This document shows, in pieces, positions 49,680-58,069 of a stretch of 58,069 nucleotides of DNA. Source of the stretch: Isotricha intestinalis (Eukaryota > Ciliophora > Litostomatea > Vestibuliferida > Isotrichidae); NCBI GenBank assembly GCA_023807065.1, contig JAJJLU010003537.1, positions 1 through 58,069 of the forward strand. The letters are read 5' to 3'. Position 1 is the first letter of the stretch, and every line of letters begins with the position of its first letter. The notes under the pieces were generated by a model that ran no database searches, was not told where the DNA came from, and saw only the letters and a list, made by a program, of their open reading frames with translations. Both the position numbers and the translations under genes were made by a program.

Positions 49680-50594
49680 ATGTCAACGGAAGTAAAAAAT
49701 TTTGGAAATGAAAAAGAAAACTTAGAAGTGAAAAAAAAGGAAATGAAAAATGAGAAAGAAAAAGAAGATAAAATTTCCTATTCTAAAATATCAGAAAATA
49801 ACACATCAGCATCATCAATAAACGATCAAAAATATGAAGAATCAATAGAATTTGAAAATAACTTTAAAAAATATTATATAGATGCTTCTCAAAATACTTC
49901 TTTAAATTTTGATACTTATGTTAATTATGGTTTAAAATTAATAAGTCTTTTTCCTTTGGAAAATGACTTCGAAAAACAAATAAATGAAAAAAAAATTTAT
50001 TTAACTAAAGAAAGAAATTTTAATATAAATAAAAAAACTTTAATTGTAGATATGGATGAAACTTTAATTCATGGAGATGTTGATTTTCAATTTAAATATC
50101 ATGATGAAATATTAAAATTTAATTTTGGAAATGAAAATGATATTTTAATTCCTTTAATTTTAAGACCTTATCTTTTTGATTTTTTAAATTATGCATCAGA
50201 AAAATTTAATTTAATAATTTTTACAGCAAGTGATAAAAATTATGCAAATTCAATTTTAAATTTTCTGGAAAAAAAAAAAAAATATTTCTTAAAAAGAATT
50301 TTTAGAGAAAATTGTCTTTATTTAAATCCTGGAATTTCTATTAAAGATTTAAGAATTTTTTCTGATATTTCTTTAAATGATTTAATTTTAATTGATAATT
50401 CTATTTTTGCTTTTGCAAATCAATTATCTAATGGAATATTAATTAGTAGTTTTTATAATGATAAAAATGATTGTATGCTTCAAAATTTAATTGGTTATCT
50501 TGACATGTTAATAAATGTCAAAGATGTAAGACAAGTTAATAAAGAAAATTTTCAATTTGAAAATTACTTAAATAATATTAAAAACAGTTATTAA
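49680..50594 (+). CDS. FCP1/SCP-type (NIF) phosphatase domain protein
   Basis: 304 aa from ATG 49680 (an upstream in-frame GTG is ignored). The catalytic motif is VDMDETL with Asp124, Asp126 and Thr128, the DxDxT hallmark of Ser phosphatases acting on the RNA polymerase II tail and related proteins. Later landmarks are LRPYLFDFLNYAS, LIIFTASDKNYAN, RENCLYLNP and LILIDNSIFAFANQ, which keep the second-half Asp. Size resembles the small SCP/Dullard group, without a membrane helix. The first 80 residues are acidic/Ser-rich. Likely an active phosphatase; substrate not deducible. Confidence 0.87.
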   Translation: MSTEVKNFGNEKENLEVKKKEMKNEKEKEDKISYSKISENNTSASSINDQKYEESIEFENNFKKYYIDASQNTSLNFDTYVNYGLKLISLFPLENDFEKQINEKKIYLTKERNFNINKKTLIVDMDETLIHGDVDFQFKYHDEILKFNFGNENDILIPLILRPYLFDFLNYASEKFNLIIFTASDKNYANSILNFLEKKKKYFLKRIFRENCLYLNPGISIKDLRIFSDISLNDLILIDNSIFAFANQLSNGILISSFYNDKNDCMLQNLIGYLDMLINVKDVRQVNKENFQFENYLNNIKNSY

Positions 50595-50936
50595 TTATCA
50601 TTTAATCATAATAATTAACTTTTTATCATAAATTTGAGGTAGGAAAAACAATGTAATATTAGATTATCTATTTTTTTTGAAAGAGTGTTTATTATATATA
50701 ATTTAAGAGTGCTTAATTATATAGAATTTTTATTATAAAATAATAATTATTTATATATACAACATCACTATTATATATTTATTTACTAATTATTATCATA
50801 TTTCCAAAAAAAAATAAATAAAAAAAAATATTTAAATAATCTATTTTATAATTCCATAATTAGAATTAAAAATTAAACTGTCTTTAAATCAATATTGAAA
50901 AATTATTTTTTTTTAAAAAAAACATTTTAAGAAAAA
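50595..50936. other. intergenic, no gene seen
   Basis: 342 AT-rich bases between two plus-strand genes; no ORF, intron-exon signal or RNA gene is recognised. Confidence 0.35.
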
Positions 50937-52517
50937 ATGTCAGAAGAAGTGTTCATAAATTCAATTCTCCAAATTTCGATTCCATCCTTTTCTGAAAAAT
51001 ATGTAAATCAAAAAAAAAGTACAAGTTATTTAATATCAGTAACTAATTTATATTCAAAGACAAAATGGACGATGGAAAAAGAATATGAAGAATTTGTAGA
51101 ATTTCAAAAAGAAATAGCTTCAATTCTTCCAGATCCACCTTTAATTGAAGGTCAATCTCTTTTTAAAGTAACAGCTTTTGATGCCTTACAAAAAAGACAA
51201 AAATTATTAGAAAAATTTTTACAAAAATGTTGTGTTAGAAAAGATATAATGTCAAATGATTATTTTAAACAATTTATGGATTTAGAAAATCAATCTCCTG
51301 AAATTTGTTCTTTTAAACCAGAAAAATTAAGTGAATCTACAAATGTTTCATCATTAGGAGTGAAAAATTTTATATATTTAAAAGAAGAAAATATATTTTT
51401 CATAATTTGTTCTGATATGGAATTTTCATCAAGAGTAGATGCATATATATCAAATGTGACTTTACCTTGGGAAACAAAAAGTGAAAGTCATATTTCAGTT
51501 GGTTCATTTATTGTATATAGAAGTACTTTTGATATGAATAAAGGATTTAAATTTAAGAAAATTTATGCTCAAAGTTATACACAACAAACAGGATGTTTAA
51601 ATTATGATTATGAATCAAACAATATTAATATTGGTTTAGATAATGGAAGAATTATTTTTTATAAAGTTAATCCAGAATCTAATTTTACTCAATTTGAACC
51701 TTATATTGATTTTAATCCTCATAAAAAAAGAGTGACTGGAATTGCATATGATAATAAAACAGGATATATTTATTCTTGTTCTTTAGATAAAAAATTTTAT
51801 GTAACTGAAATTGGTTATTTAGATAATCCTAGTGAAATCATTGAAGGACCTTCTGGATTTACTAATTTATTTTTTGATAGGAAAAATCAAAGAATTTTTC
51901 TCACTAATGAAAATGGAATGATTTGTGTTTATGATACTCAAAATTTTCCTCCTATTTTATTAAATAATATTCAATGTTCTTCTGAAGAATGTATTCTTGG
52001 TTTTGATATTAATTTAATTAAAAATTATATGTTTACTACTCATATTAATGGTCAAATTACAATTTTAGAATTAAATTTACCAGGAAAAGAAAAATTAATA
52101 AAAGAAATTTCTTATTTTGGAATTGAAACTAAATTAACTTGTGTAATTTATATAAGAGAAGAAAATCAATTAATTACAGGAGATGATATTGGAAGAATTT
52201 TAATTTGGAATTTAAAAACTGGAAAAGTTATTTATGCTTGGAAAGCACATGATGGTTGTATTAATCAAATTGATTATAATAATGATAATAAAATATTAAT
52301 TACTGTTAGTAAAGATAAATTAATTAAATCCTGGAAAATTCCTAATAAATGGTTTAATGATGATATTAGAAAATTCGAAGAAAATGAAATTAAAAATATG
52401 AATGATACTATGGCTATGCTTAAATTACAAAAAAATTTAAAAGATGATGAAGATTATAATTCTGATGAAGATAGTTTAAATGGATGGGATTTTAAACCTG
52501 ATTTGGATGAACATTAA
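50937..52517 (+). CDS. PX domain plus WD40 propeller protein
   Basis: 526 aa. A PX-type phosphoinositide-binding domain (about 1-120) is suggested by SYLISVTNLYSKTKWTMEKE, YEEFVEFQKEI, the PDPPLIEG proline loop and RQKLLEKFLQKCC. The usual first Arg of the 'RRYSEF' motif is not obvious (it reads KEYEEF), so PI3P binding may be weak. From about 135 to 470 there are seven WD-type repeats, the last two clear: LITGDDIGRILIWNLKTGKV and ILITVSKDKLIKSWKIPN. The order recalls WDFY1/2 endosomal proteins, which combine WD40 with a FYVE finger, but here the lipid domain is PX and lies first. The tail is acidic. An endosomal scaffold is the natural guess. Confidence 0.8.
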   Translation: MSEEVFINSILQISIPSFSEKYVNQKKSTSYLISVTNLYSKTKWTMEKEYEEFVEFQKEIASILPDPPLIEGQSLFKVTAFDALQKRQKLLEKFLQKCCVRKDIMSNDYFKQFMDLENQSPEICSFKPEKLSESTNVSSLGVKNFIYLKEENIFFIICSDMEFSSRVDAYISNVTLPWETKSESHISVGSFIVYRSTFDMNKGFKFKKIYAQSYTQQTGCLNYDYESNNINIGLDNGRIIFYKVNPESNFTQFEPYIDFNPHKKRVTGIAYDNKTGYIYSCSLDKKFYVTEIGYLDNPSEIIEGPSGFTNLFFDRKNQRIFLTNENGMICVYDTQNFPPILLNNIQCSSEECILGFDINLIKNYMFTTHINGQITILELNLPGKEKLIKEISYFGIETKLTCVIYIREENQLITGDDIGRILIWNLKTGKVIYAWKAHDGCINQIDYNNDNKILITVSKDKLIKSWKIPNKWFNDDIRKFEENEIKNMNDTMAMLKLQKNLKDDEDYNSDEDSLNGWDFKPDLDEH

Positions 52518-52722
52518 ATTTTGTCTTTTTTTGTTTTATTTAATTTTTCCTTATTTTTAGAAATAAAAAATAAATTATGTTTATTTAAATGTTTTTAACT
52601 TATATTAAGACAGTTAAAATAAACTTAAAATTAAAATCTAATAATTATATAATGGAAAAAATATAAAATTTAATTTCATTTATTATTCTCAATTCTTAAT
52701 TAATTTATATTAAATTTTTTTT

Positions 52723-54942
52723 TCAAAAAATAATACATACTTTTGATTTATTAGAATTGGTTTTAATTTGAGTTTTTTCAAATAAATGATTTAACTGACA
52801 AATTTGGCAAAATAACATAATTTTTTCATCTTTTTTTTTATTATTCATTTCATAATTGATTTTACAATCTAAACAAATTAAATGTTTTATTTCTCTATAA
52901 TCAAGACTTTTAATAAGTTTACTATTAATTAAATCTTCAGGAATTGAAACATTAATAAAATTATCAATAACTATTTCATTAATTTTTCTCAAACAAAAAC
53001 AACAATAATTATTAATTAAATGATTCATTCTTTTTTTTGCTTCTTGTTCTTTTTTTTCTAAATCTCTTATTTCAATTTTATTTATTATTTCATTTAAATC
53101 TATATTAATACCACATTCACATTTTAAATTTTTTATTTTTTCAAAACCATTTAAAATTATTTTATTGTTTGTTATTGAATATAATTTTTGCATTAAGCAA
53201 TTTGTACAATATCGACATTCACATTTTATAGAAATTACATTCTTTTTAAATTGATAACAAAAAAAACATAAATTTTTTATTTTTTTCCCCCAAATTTTAG
53301 AAAAGGAAAAGTTAAATAAATTAATACAATCAGTGTCAGTTATTTTTATTTCTGGGTTATTTGATAATATAATTGGTCTCATATAATAAGAATAATTTAT
53401 TAAATTATCTTTCAAAAAACAATTGAATCTTTTTTCTAAAACTTCATTTATTATTTTTTCCAAACAATTTGAACAAATTGAATATTTAAATTTATATAAA
53501 TTGATAAAATTATTGTTTTTACAAATTGAACATTTAATTATTTTTTCTTCTGAAAAAAAACCACATAAAATTTGTGACAAATCACTTCTATAAAATTTAT
53601 CATTTATTTCTAATTTATCTTGATAAATTATATGATAATTATTATAAAAATATCCAATTTTAATTAAGTCAATATTATTATTCGAATTTAAGAATTCTAT
53701 TTCTTTAAATTTTTCCATATTTCCTTCAATAAAAACTACTTTAATATTAATATTGAAAATCTTTATAAGAGATTGAATAACAAATTTTGAAGGTTCATTA
53801 TAATAAATACAAACAGATGAATAATTAATTTTTTTTTTTTCAAAGTTTAAATTATTTAAATAACCATAAATACAATATCTTAAATATCTTATTAAAACTT
53901 GTTCAAAGTCATTTTGATTTTCAAAAGAAAATAAAAAAATTTCATAAGCTTGATTTATATTATTGATTTTCATAAAATCATATATTATATTAAAAATAAT
54001 CATTGTATTTTTTATATTTAAATTATAATAAATTTCTTTTATTTCTTGTAATCTGAAAATATCATAAATTAATATCGAAAATAATTGAATATTATTTTTT
54101 AAAATAATTGTTTCAAATAAAGAAAAAATAAAAGCTATATAAAATGAATCTCCATTTTCAGAATAAATATATCTAAAGAATTCAAAATAATTTTGTTTAA
54201 TATGATAAATTTTTTCAAAATCATTTTTTGATAAAATAAAATGAGAAATCAAAAAATTTTTATTAGATTTATCTAATAATTGATTATATGTTTCATTTTT
54301 TTCTTTTTGTGAAATAAAACAAAATAATTCTGATAAATTTTGTTTTTTCAACGAATTAAAATTTCGAGAAATAAAAGAAAAATAATTTATATCACTGTTT
54401 TTTTTAAAATTATTTTCTAAAGATATATTATATTTTAATAAATATTTTATATAACGTTGATGTAAAATTCCATATAATTTATTTAAAATGAGAATTCTAT
54501 TTTCAGAAGTACAATAAAATTTTTTTTCTTTTAAAAAATCTACAAAAGACAATTCCTCAATTTTTTTATCAGATATTTTAAATTCCAAATAATTGATTTT
54601 ACCACTTTCATCATTAGAATCAGAAAAATTATAAATCGTTGGTTCTTCAGAATAACTAAATAAATCATAGTTTTCATTATTTAGATTATTTATAATATCA
54701 TCATTTTGAAATACAATCACAGGCTTTCTTAAAAAATTTATTTTTTTTTCTTTTTCTTCAAAATTATTTCTTGTTTCTTGTTCTTTTTTTATTATTTCTT
54801 TTTTTAATTTTTCTTTTTCTAAAAAAATTGTTTCAGTAAAGCTTTTCTTATTCTTATTATTCAAAATTGATGCTATTCTATTCTCTTTTTTATTGTCTTT
54901 TGATGGATAATTTAAATCAAAATAAGGTCTCTTTATTTTCAT
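52723..54942 (-). CDS. otubain-like (OTU/C65) domain fused to RING-like zinc fingers, CaaX end
   Basis: 739 aa from ATG 54942. The middle part (about 190-445) follows the otubain plan: ENGDSFYIAFIFSLFETII at the catalytic-Cys site, a helix pair with VLIRYLRYCIYGYLNNL, SVCIYYNEPSKFVIQSLIKI, then GYFYNNYHIIYQ at the His site. In active otubains these read GDGNCFYRA and GHYDILY; here the Cys position is Ser266 and the His position is Asn, so deubiquitinase activity is probably lost. The C-terminal 260 residues hold Cys pairs (CSICKN, CSNC, CFFC, CECRYCTNC, CECG, CCFC, CLDC, CQIC) in a RING/IBR-like series, suggesting a ubiquitin ligase or zinc scaffold. The protein ends VCIIF, a CaaX prenylation box of the geranylgeranyl type. 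The combination is unusual. Confidence 0.65.
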   Translation of the reverse strand: MKIKRPYFDLNYPSKDNKKENRIASILNNKNKKSFTETIFLEKEKLKKEIIKKEQETRNNFEEKEKKINFLRKPVIVFQNDDIINNLNNENYDLFSYSEEPTIYNFSDSNDESGKINYLEFKISDKKIEELSFVDFLKEKKFYCTSENRILILNKLYGILHQRYIKYLLKYNISLENNFKKNSDINYFSFISRNFNSLKKQNLSELFCFISQKEKNETYNQLLDKSNKNFLISHFILSKNDFEKIYHIKQNYFEFFRYIYSENGDSFYIAFIFSLFETIILKNNIQLFSILIYDIFRLQEIKEIYYNLNIKNTMIIFNIIYDFMKINNINQAYEIFLFSFENQNDFEQVLIRYLRYCIYGYLNNLNFEKKKINYSSVCIYYNEPSKFVIQSLIKIFNINIKVVFIEGNMEKFKEIEFLNSNNNIDLIKIGYFYNNYHIIYQDKLEINDKFYRSDLSQILCGFFSEEKIIKCSICKNNNFINLYKFKYSICSNCLEKIINEVLEKRFNCFLKDNLINYSYYMRPIILSNNPEIKITDTDCINLFNFSFSKIWGKKIKNLCFFCYQFKKNVISIKCECRYCTNCLMQKLYSITNNKIILNGFEKIKNLKCECGINIDLNEIINKIEIRDLEKKEQEAKKRMNHLINNYCCFCLRKINEIVIDNFINVSIPEDLINSKLIKSLDYREIKHLICLDCKINYEMNNKKKDEKIMLFCQICQLNHLFEKTQIKTNSNKSKVCIIF

Positions 54943-55212
54943 ATGGTTTTTATTTATCAAAAATTAATTTATTAAAAAAAAATTATCTTTTCAAAATGTA
55001 TATTTCAATTTTTTAGTTTCTTTCATATTGAATATAAATATCTATCTTATTTATATAATAAAACAAAAAATTATATGTTGTGATATGAACATTTATTTAA
55101 TCATATTTTTTCTAATTTTTCATAATGAAAAACATTAAAATAAATAAAAACTAACTAATATAAAAATGGCTAAAAAATTGTAAAAATTCCAAAAAAAACA
55201 AATTTAATTCGT

Positions 55213-56235
55213 TTATTCTTTTTTTTTCCCAAATCTCTTAATAGGATAATCATCAACTTTCCTATAAACAGTTTTACTATTTCCCTGAACATTACCAACA
55301 TTATTTTTTAAATTACTACTTTCAGTACCTTCTCTTATTCCTATTTTTTTATCAAGTCTTTCATATAATTGTCTAACACATTCTTCTCTTTCTTCTTTAC
55401 TAACAAGAATTTCATGATTTATTTTTCCATCAACCACTTTAACAACTCTATGAGCAAAATTTTTTAAAGCAACATCATGAGTTACCATAATCATAGTGAT
55501 ACCTTCTTTTAAGTTGAGTTCCATAAGAATACTCATAACAATATCTGCATTCTTTGTGTCAAGATCTCCAGTAGGTTCATCTAAAAGAAGTATTTCTGGT
55601 TTATTTGCAAGGGCTCTAGCTATTGTCACTCTCTGTTGTTCTCCTCCTGAGAGTTGGTTTGGGAAGTGACTCAATCTGTTCTCAAGACCCACACGTGTGA
55701 GCAAGTCTAATGCACGAGCACGTCTTTCAGAGGAGGAAAGTGAACCTTTTATTTTCATTGGGATTTCTACATTTTCTAACACATTCAGATTAGGGAAGAG
55801 ATTGAAACTTTGGAATACAAAAGCTATTTTATCTAATCTAATATTACTTAATTCTTGATCAGTTGTATTTGAACGAATTACTTTATCGAAAATTTTGACA
55901 TCTCCTCTTGATGGAGCATCTATTGTTCCTATTATATTCAACATTGTTGTCTTCCCACCTCCTGATGTACCGAAGATAGTGAGGAACTCTCCTTTATGGA
56001 TGGTAAGTGATACTCCTCTAAGAGCAGGTACTCCTTCAATACCTATCAAGTATGTTTTGTGGATATTACGAAGTGTTATTGCAGGATTAGAGTATAGAGA
56101 CTCTTTCTCTTCTGATATTTTTAAAAGAATATCTTTTGATGTTGATTGAATAGATAAGGGATTGTTTAAGAAAAGTTGATTATCTTGATAATCCGATTTC
56201 TCTTCTTCTAGGTTCTTGTAATCACGTTCTTTCAT
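55213..56235 (-). CDS. soluble LolD/MacB-like ABC ATPase (ABCH-like)
   Basis: 340 aa, one nucleotide-binding domain without membrane segments. Walker [10 protein letters not shown] (89-97), the Q-loop [11 protein letters not shown], signature LSGGEQQR (195), Walker [13 protein letters not shown] and the switch MVTHD are all intact. The sequence is strikingly bacterial (LolD/MacB family), yet close homologues are usual in ciliates, Dictyostelium and other protists, so this is an old eukaryotic acquisition rather than contamination. A basic, Gly/Asn-containing tail is added. The gene, especially 55500-56110, uses many more G/C-ending codons than its neighbours, as expected for high expression or a different history. 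Partner membrane proteins are not in this window. Confidence 0.88.
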   Translation of the reverse strand: MKERDYKNLEEEKSDYQDNQLFLNNPLSIQSTSKDILLKISEEKESLYSNPAITLRNIHKTYLIGIEGVPALRGVSLTIHKGEFLTIFGTSGGGKTTMLNIIGTIDAPSRGDVKIFDKVIRSNTTDQELSNIRLDKIAFVFQSFNLFPNLNVLENVEIPMKIKGSLSSSERRARALDLLTRVGLENRLSHFPNQLSGGEQQRVTIARALANKPEILLLDEPTGDLDTKNADIVMSILMELNLKEGITMIMVTHDVALKNFAHRVVKVVDGKINHEILVSKEEREECVRQLYERLDKKIGIREGTESSNLKNNVGNVQGNSKTVYRKVDDYPIKRFGKKKE

Positions 56236-56355
56236 TTTTTTTATGTTTATTTTTTAAAAGAAATTTATTTTATTTTTATTTTATTTTTTTAAATTTTTTT
56301 TCAACTTTTTTATATTATTTTAACGAATAAAATATTATTTATTTATATTTATTAA

Positions 56356-57462
56356 CTATTGTTGAGTCAAATTTTGTGTATTGAGTTCTTCTGGATTTAA
56401 TATAAGATTTTGATATTTTTGGAAAATAGAATTATTTGGATTATCTAATTTATATTGACCATTTAATTCTGGACGAAAAGAATATATATTTTTTTCTTTT
56501 TCTTCTAATTGTTTTAAATGTTCTTCTTTAATTTTTCTATCAAAATATAATTTTTCATAAATATTTGAAAAGTTATTTTTAATATTTTGACTTTTTTTAT
56601 TTATTAAAGGATGAAAAGTTTCATTTTTATTTTTTATATAAAAATCTTTTAATTTTTTTTTTTTGGCATTTTGAATAAAATTTTCTTTATATACTGAATA
56701 ATTATTAATTATTTCTGGATTATTAAATTCTAAATTTTTTTCTTTTCTTTTTTTTAAAGCTCTTTCAGAAATTAAATTTGTTTTTGGAAAATAAATAAAC
56801 CCTTTTATTTTTTCTTCTTCTAAAATTTGATTTTTTAAATTTTTTATTTTTTCTTCTTTTTCTTTATTAAATTTTTTTCCCTTATTATATAAAATATCAC
56901 CATAATTTATTTTTTTTTGACTTTTTGATTTTTTAAACTTATTTAATTTTTTATTTTCTTTAAAATCATTATTTTTATTTTTTATATTTAAAACTATTTT
57001 CTCAAATTTTTTTTCATATTCTTCTTTATCAAAATTTCTTGTTGATAAAATTTTATCTTCAGTTTTATCAGAAGAAGAAATATTTAATTTAGAGTTATTA
57101 TTTTTATTAAAAGATTTATTATAATTTAATCTATTTGATAAACTAAAATATTTATTTGAAAAATTTCTTGGTTTAGAAATAATTATTTGAAAAGGAAATA
57201 AATAATTTTTATTTCTTCTATAAGTTTCTGATGAACTTCTTTTGCTTAAGTTTCTAAAGGAATTATATGATATATTATTGTTATGAGAAATTGAATTGAT
57301 TTTATACTTTTTTTTAAATTGATTTTTTAAATCTTTTACTTTATTATAATCGTATTTGTTAAATAAACAATAATCATAAATATCTTTATCTGGATTTTTA
57401 ATATCTTTAATTTTAATTAATTCTTTATTCCCAGAAGAATCAATAATTTCTAATTCAGCCAT
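56356..57462 (-). CDS. conserved repeat protein with FxPxI units, paralogue of the gene at 12727
   Basis: 368 aa. N-terminal module: MAELEIIDSSGNKELIKIKD, then DIYDYCLFNKYDYNKVKDLK, which parallels FNFCKQNNLDYNSMDFLKNQ in the gene at 12727. After a Ser/Asn/Lys-rich stretch come the same repeat ends: GFIYFPKTN (about 230), TFHPLINKK (about 290) and YSFRPEL (about 335), with YxKG/VYKENF starts. It is about half the length of the paralogue and has fewer units. No membrane segment. A cytoskeletal or ciliary role is a guess. Confidence 0.6.
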   Translation of the reverse strand: MAELEIIDSSGNKELIKIKDIKNPDKDIYDYCLFNKYDYNKVKDLKNQFKKKYKINSISHNNNISYNSFRNLSKRSSSETYRRNKNYLFPFQIIISKPRNFSNKYFSLSNRLNYNKSFNKNNNSKLNISSSDKTEDKILSTRNFDKEEYEKKFEKIVLNIKNKNNDFKENKKLNKFKKSKSQKKINYGDILYNKGKKFNKEKEEKIKNLKNQILEEEKIKGFIYFPKTNLISERALKKRKEKNLEFNNPEIINNYSVYKENFIQNAKKKKLKDFYIKNKNETFHPLINKKSQNIKNNFSNIYEKLYFDRKIKEEHLKQLEEKEKNIYSFRPELNGQYKLDNPNNSIFQKYQNLILNPEELNTQNLTQQ

Positions 57463-57587
57463 ATATGAATAAATAATATAATTATAATAATAATTATTTT
57501 TCCATTATAAATATTTTTAAAAATGAATTATCAATAAAAAAAAATAAAAAATTCTAAACATTGTCCAAAAAAAAAATTGTTTAAATT

Positions 57588-57908
57588 CTAAATAAAACAT
57601 CCACCATGTTGTTCAATCATAGCATCAATTTCATCATTATCTTCCATTTTTAAACTTTCAGGAGTATCAGTGTCTTTAATAGATTCTCCTTCATAAATAA
57701 ATCTTACTGATGTTATTGGATATCCATTTCTGTTACAATATGCATCCATTAATTTCTTTAATTTTATCGTCTTTTTCAATTTGAAACATAAACTGATTCC
57801 ATTCTAAAAAATAATTAAATGTTAATTATTAAATTTTACTTGGTCTTTCACTTTTAAATTTATTTCTGATGTTCCTGATTTTATGTCTTGTTTATTTTCG
57901 TTACTCAT
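57588..57908 (-). CDS. SUMO: SUMO precursor, two exons
   Basis: 94 aa. Exon 1 (57908-57840) encodes MSNENKQDIKSGTSEINLKV and KDQ; a 36-nt intron follows; exon 2 (57803-57588) continues NGISLCFKLKKTIKLKKLMD, AYCNRNGYPITSVRFIYEGE and SIKDTDTPESLKMEDNDEID, ending EQHGG then CFI and TAG. The ubiquitin fold, the 'F-EG--I-D-TP--L-MED-D-I' pattern and the C-terminal di-Gly followed by three residues to be removed by a SUMO protease are diagnostic. It acts by attachment to lysines of nuclear and other proteins. Without splicing, the ORF would start at an internal Met and lack the first third. TAG as stop fits the expected precursor length. Confidence 0.93.
57804..57839 (-). other. intron of the SUMO gene (36 nt)
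   Basis: On the minus strand it begins GTAAAA and ends TTTTTTAG; it lies between complete codons (after Lys-Asp-Gln) and contains in-frame stops. Removal restores the standard SUMO N-terminal strand. Confidence 0.88.
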
Positions 57909-58069
57909 TTTTTGTTTTTTGATTCCTTTTTTTTTGTTTAAAATTTATTTTTTTTATTTTATTTAATTTTTTTTATTTTGAATAAGAAAAATTTAATTCA
58001 TGACATTTTGATCTAACTATGATAAATGTTTTATTTCTAATAGAGCGTTGACAAAAAATCTTAATAAAT

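Noticed and set aside
49472..49711. Hydrophobic 79-codon open frame
   Set aside because: It lies in T-rich promoter DNA, consists of Phe/Leu/Ile from T runs and overlaps the start of the FCP1-like gene in another frame.
1..58069. tRNA, rRNA, CRISPR array or virus-derived genes
   Set aside because: No GC-rich cloverleaf, rRNA-like conserved block, spaced direct repeats or viral structural/replication protein was seen on either strand; a covariance-model search would be needed to exclude AT-rich small RNAs.

Overview
The window is AT-rich eukaryotic nuclear DNA, almost certainly from a ciliate macronuclear genome. The evidence is: very dense genes with Lys/Asn/Ile-rich proteins; alveolate-type families (a four-cNMP-domain cGMP-dependent kinase, a giant PAS/multi-membrane protein, two-segment membrane proteins, cNMP-binding and coiled-coil proteins); tiny GT-AG introns of 26, 35 and 36 nt; and short C-rich/G-rich repeats of the form CCCCAAT/ATTGGGG that look like telomeres. 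TAA, TGA and TAG all end recognisable genes, so the standard code appears to be in use. Together with Bacteroidales-like DNA and bacterial-type enzymes, this would fit a gut or rumen ciliate; that habitat is inference.

The window seems to be three telomere-bounded pieces joined end to end. Piece A (1 to about 28.82 kb) starts with CCAATCCCCA and ends with G-rich repeats at 28807. It carries a gene-free subtelomere, a cGMP-dependent kinase with two newly found N-terminal exons (MGVCC start), an F-BAR-like protein, membrane and low-complexity proteins, a signal peptide peptidase, a conserved repeat protein, coiled-coil and cNMP-binding proteins, and an 1812-aa PAS/TM protein. Its right end holds a 1.25-kb, visibly GC-richer bacterial segment with a decayed Bacteroidales outer-membrane beta-barrel gene, then a decayed AT-rich gene.

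Piece B (about 28.82-29.73 kb) is only 0.9 kb and holds one intact gene, a bacterial-type RibD/dihydrofolate-reductase-fold protein, with telomere-like repeats facing outward on both sides: a candidate nanochromosome. Piece C (29.735 kb to the end) begins with CCAATCCCCAATT and a decayed gene fragment. It carries an ABCC transporter with an acidic insertion in its first nucleotide-binding domain, several lineage-specific proteins, a catalytically degenerate pepsin-like membrane protein, a bacterial-type GH20 hexosaminidase, two HAD-fold phosphatase-like proteins, a Rab, ribosomal protein eS27 (with a one-base frameshift), an ankyrin protein, a PX-WD40 protein, an otubain-like/zinc-finger fusion with a CaaX end, a LolD-like soluble ABC protein, a paralogue of the piece-A repeat protein, and a spliced SUMO gene.

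Functional themes are cyclic-nucleotide signalling and sensing (kinase, cNMP protein, PAS protein), membrane traffic (F-BAR, PX-WD40, Rab), ubiquitin/SUMO biology, and genes of apparent bacterial origin. No tRNA, rRNA, CRISPR array or autonomous transposon was seen.
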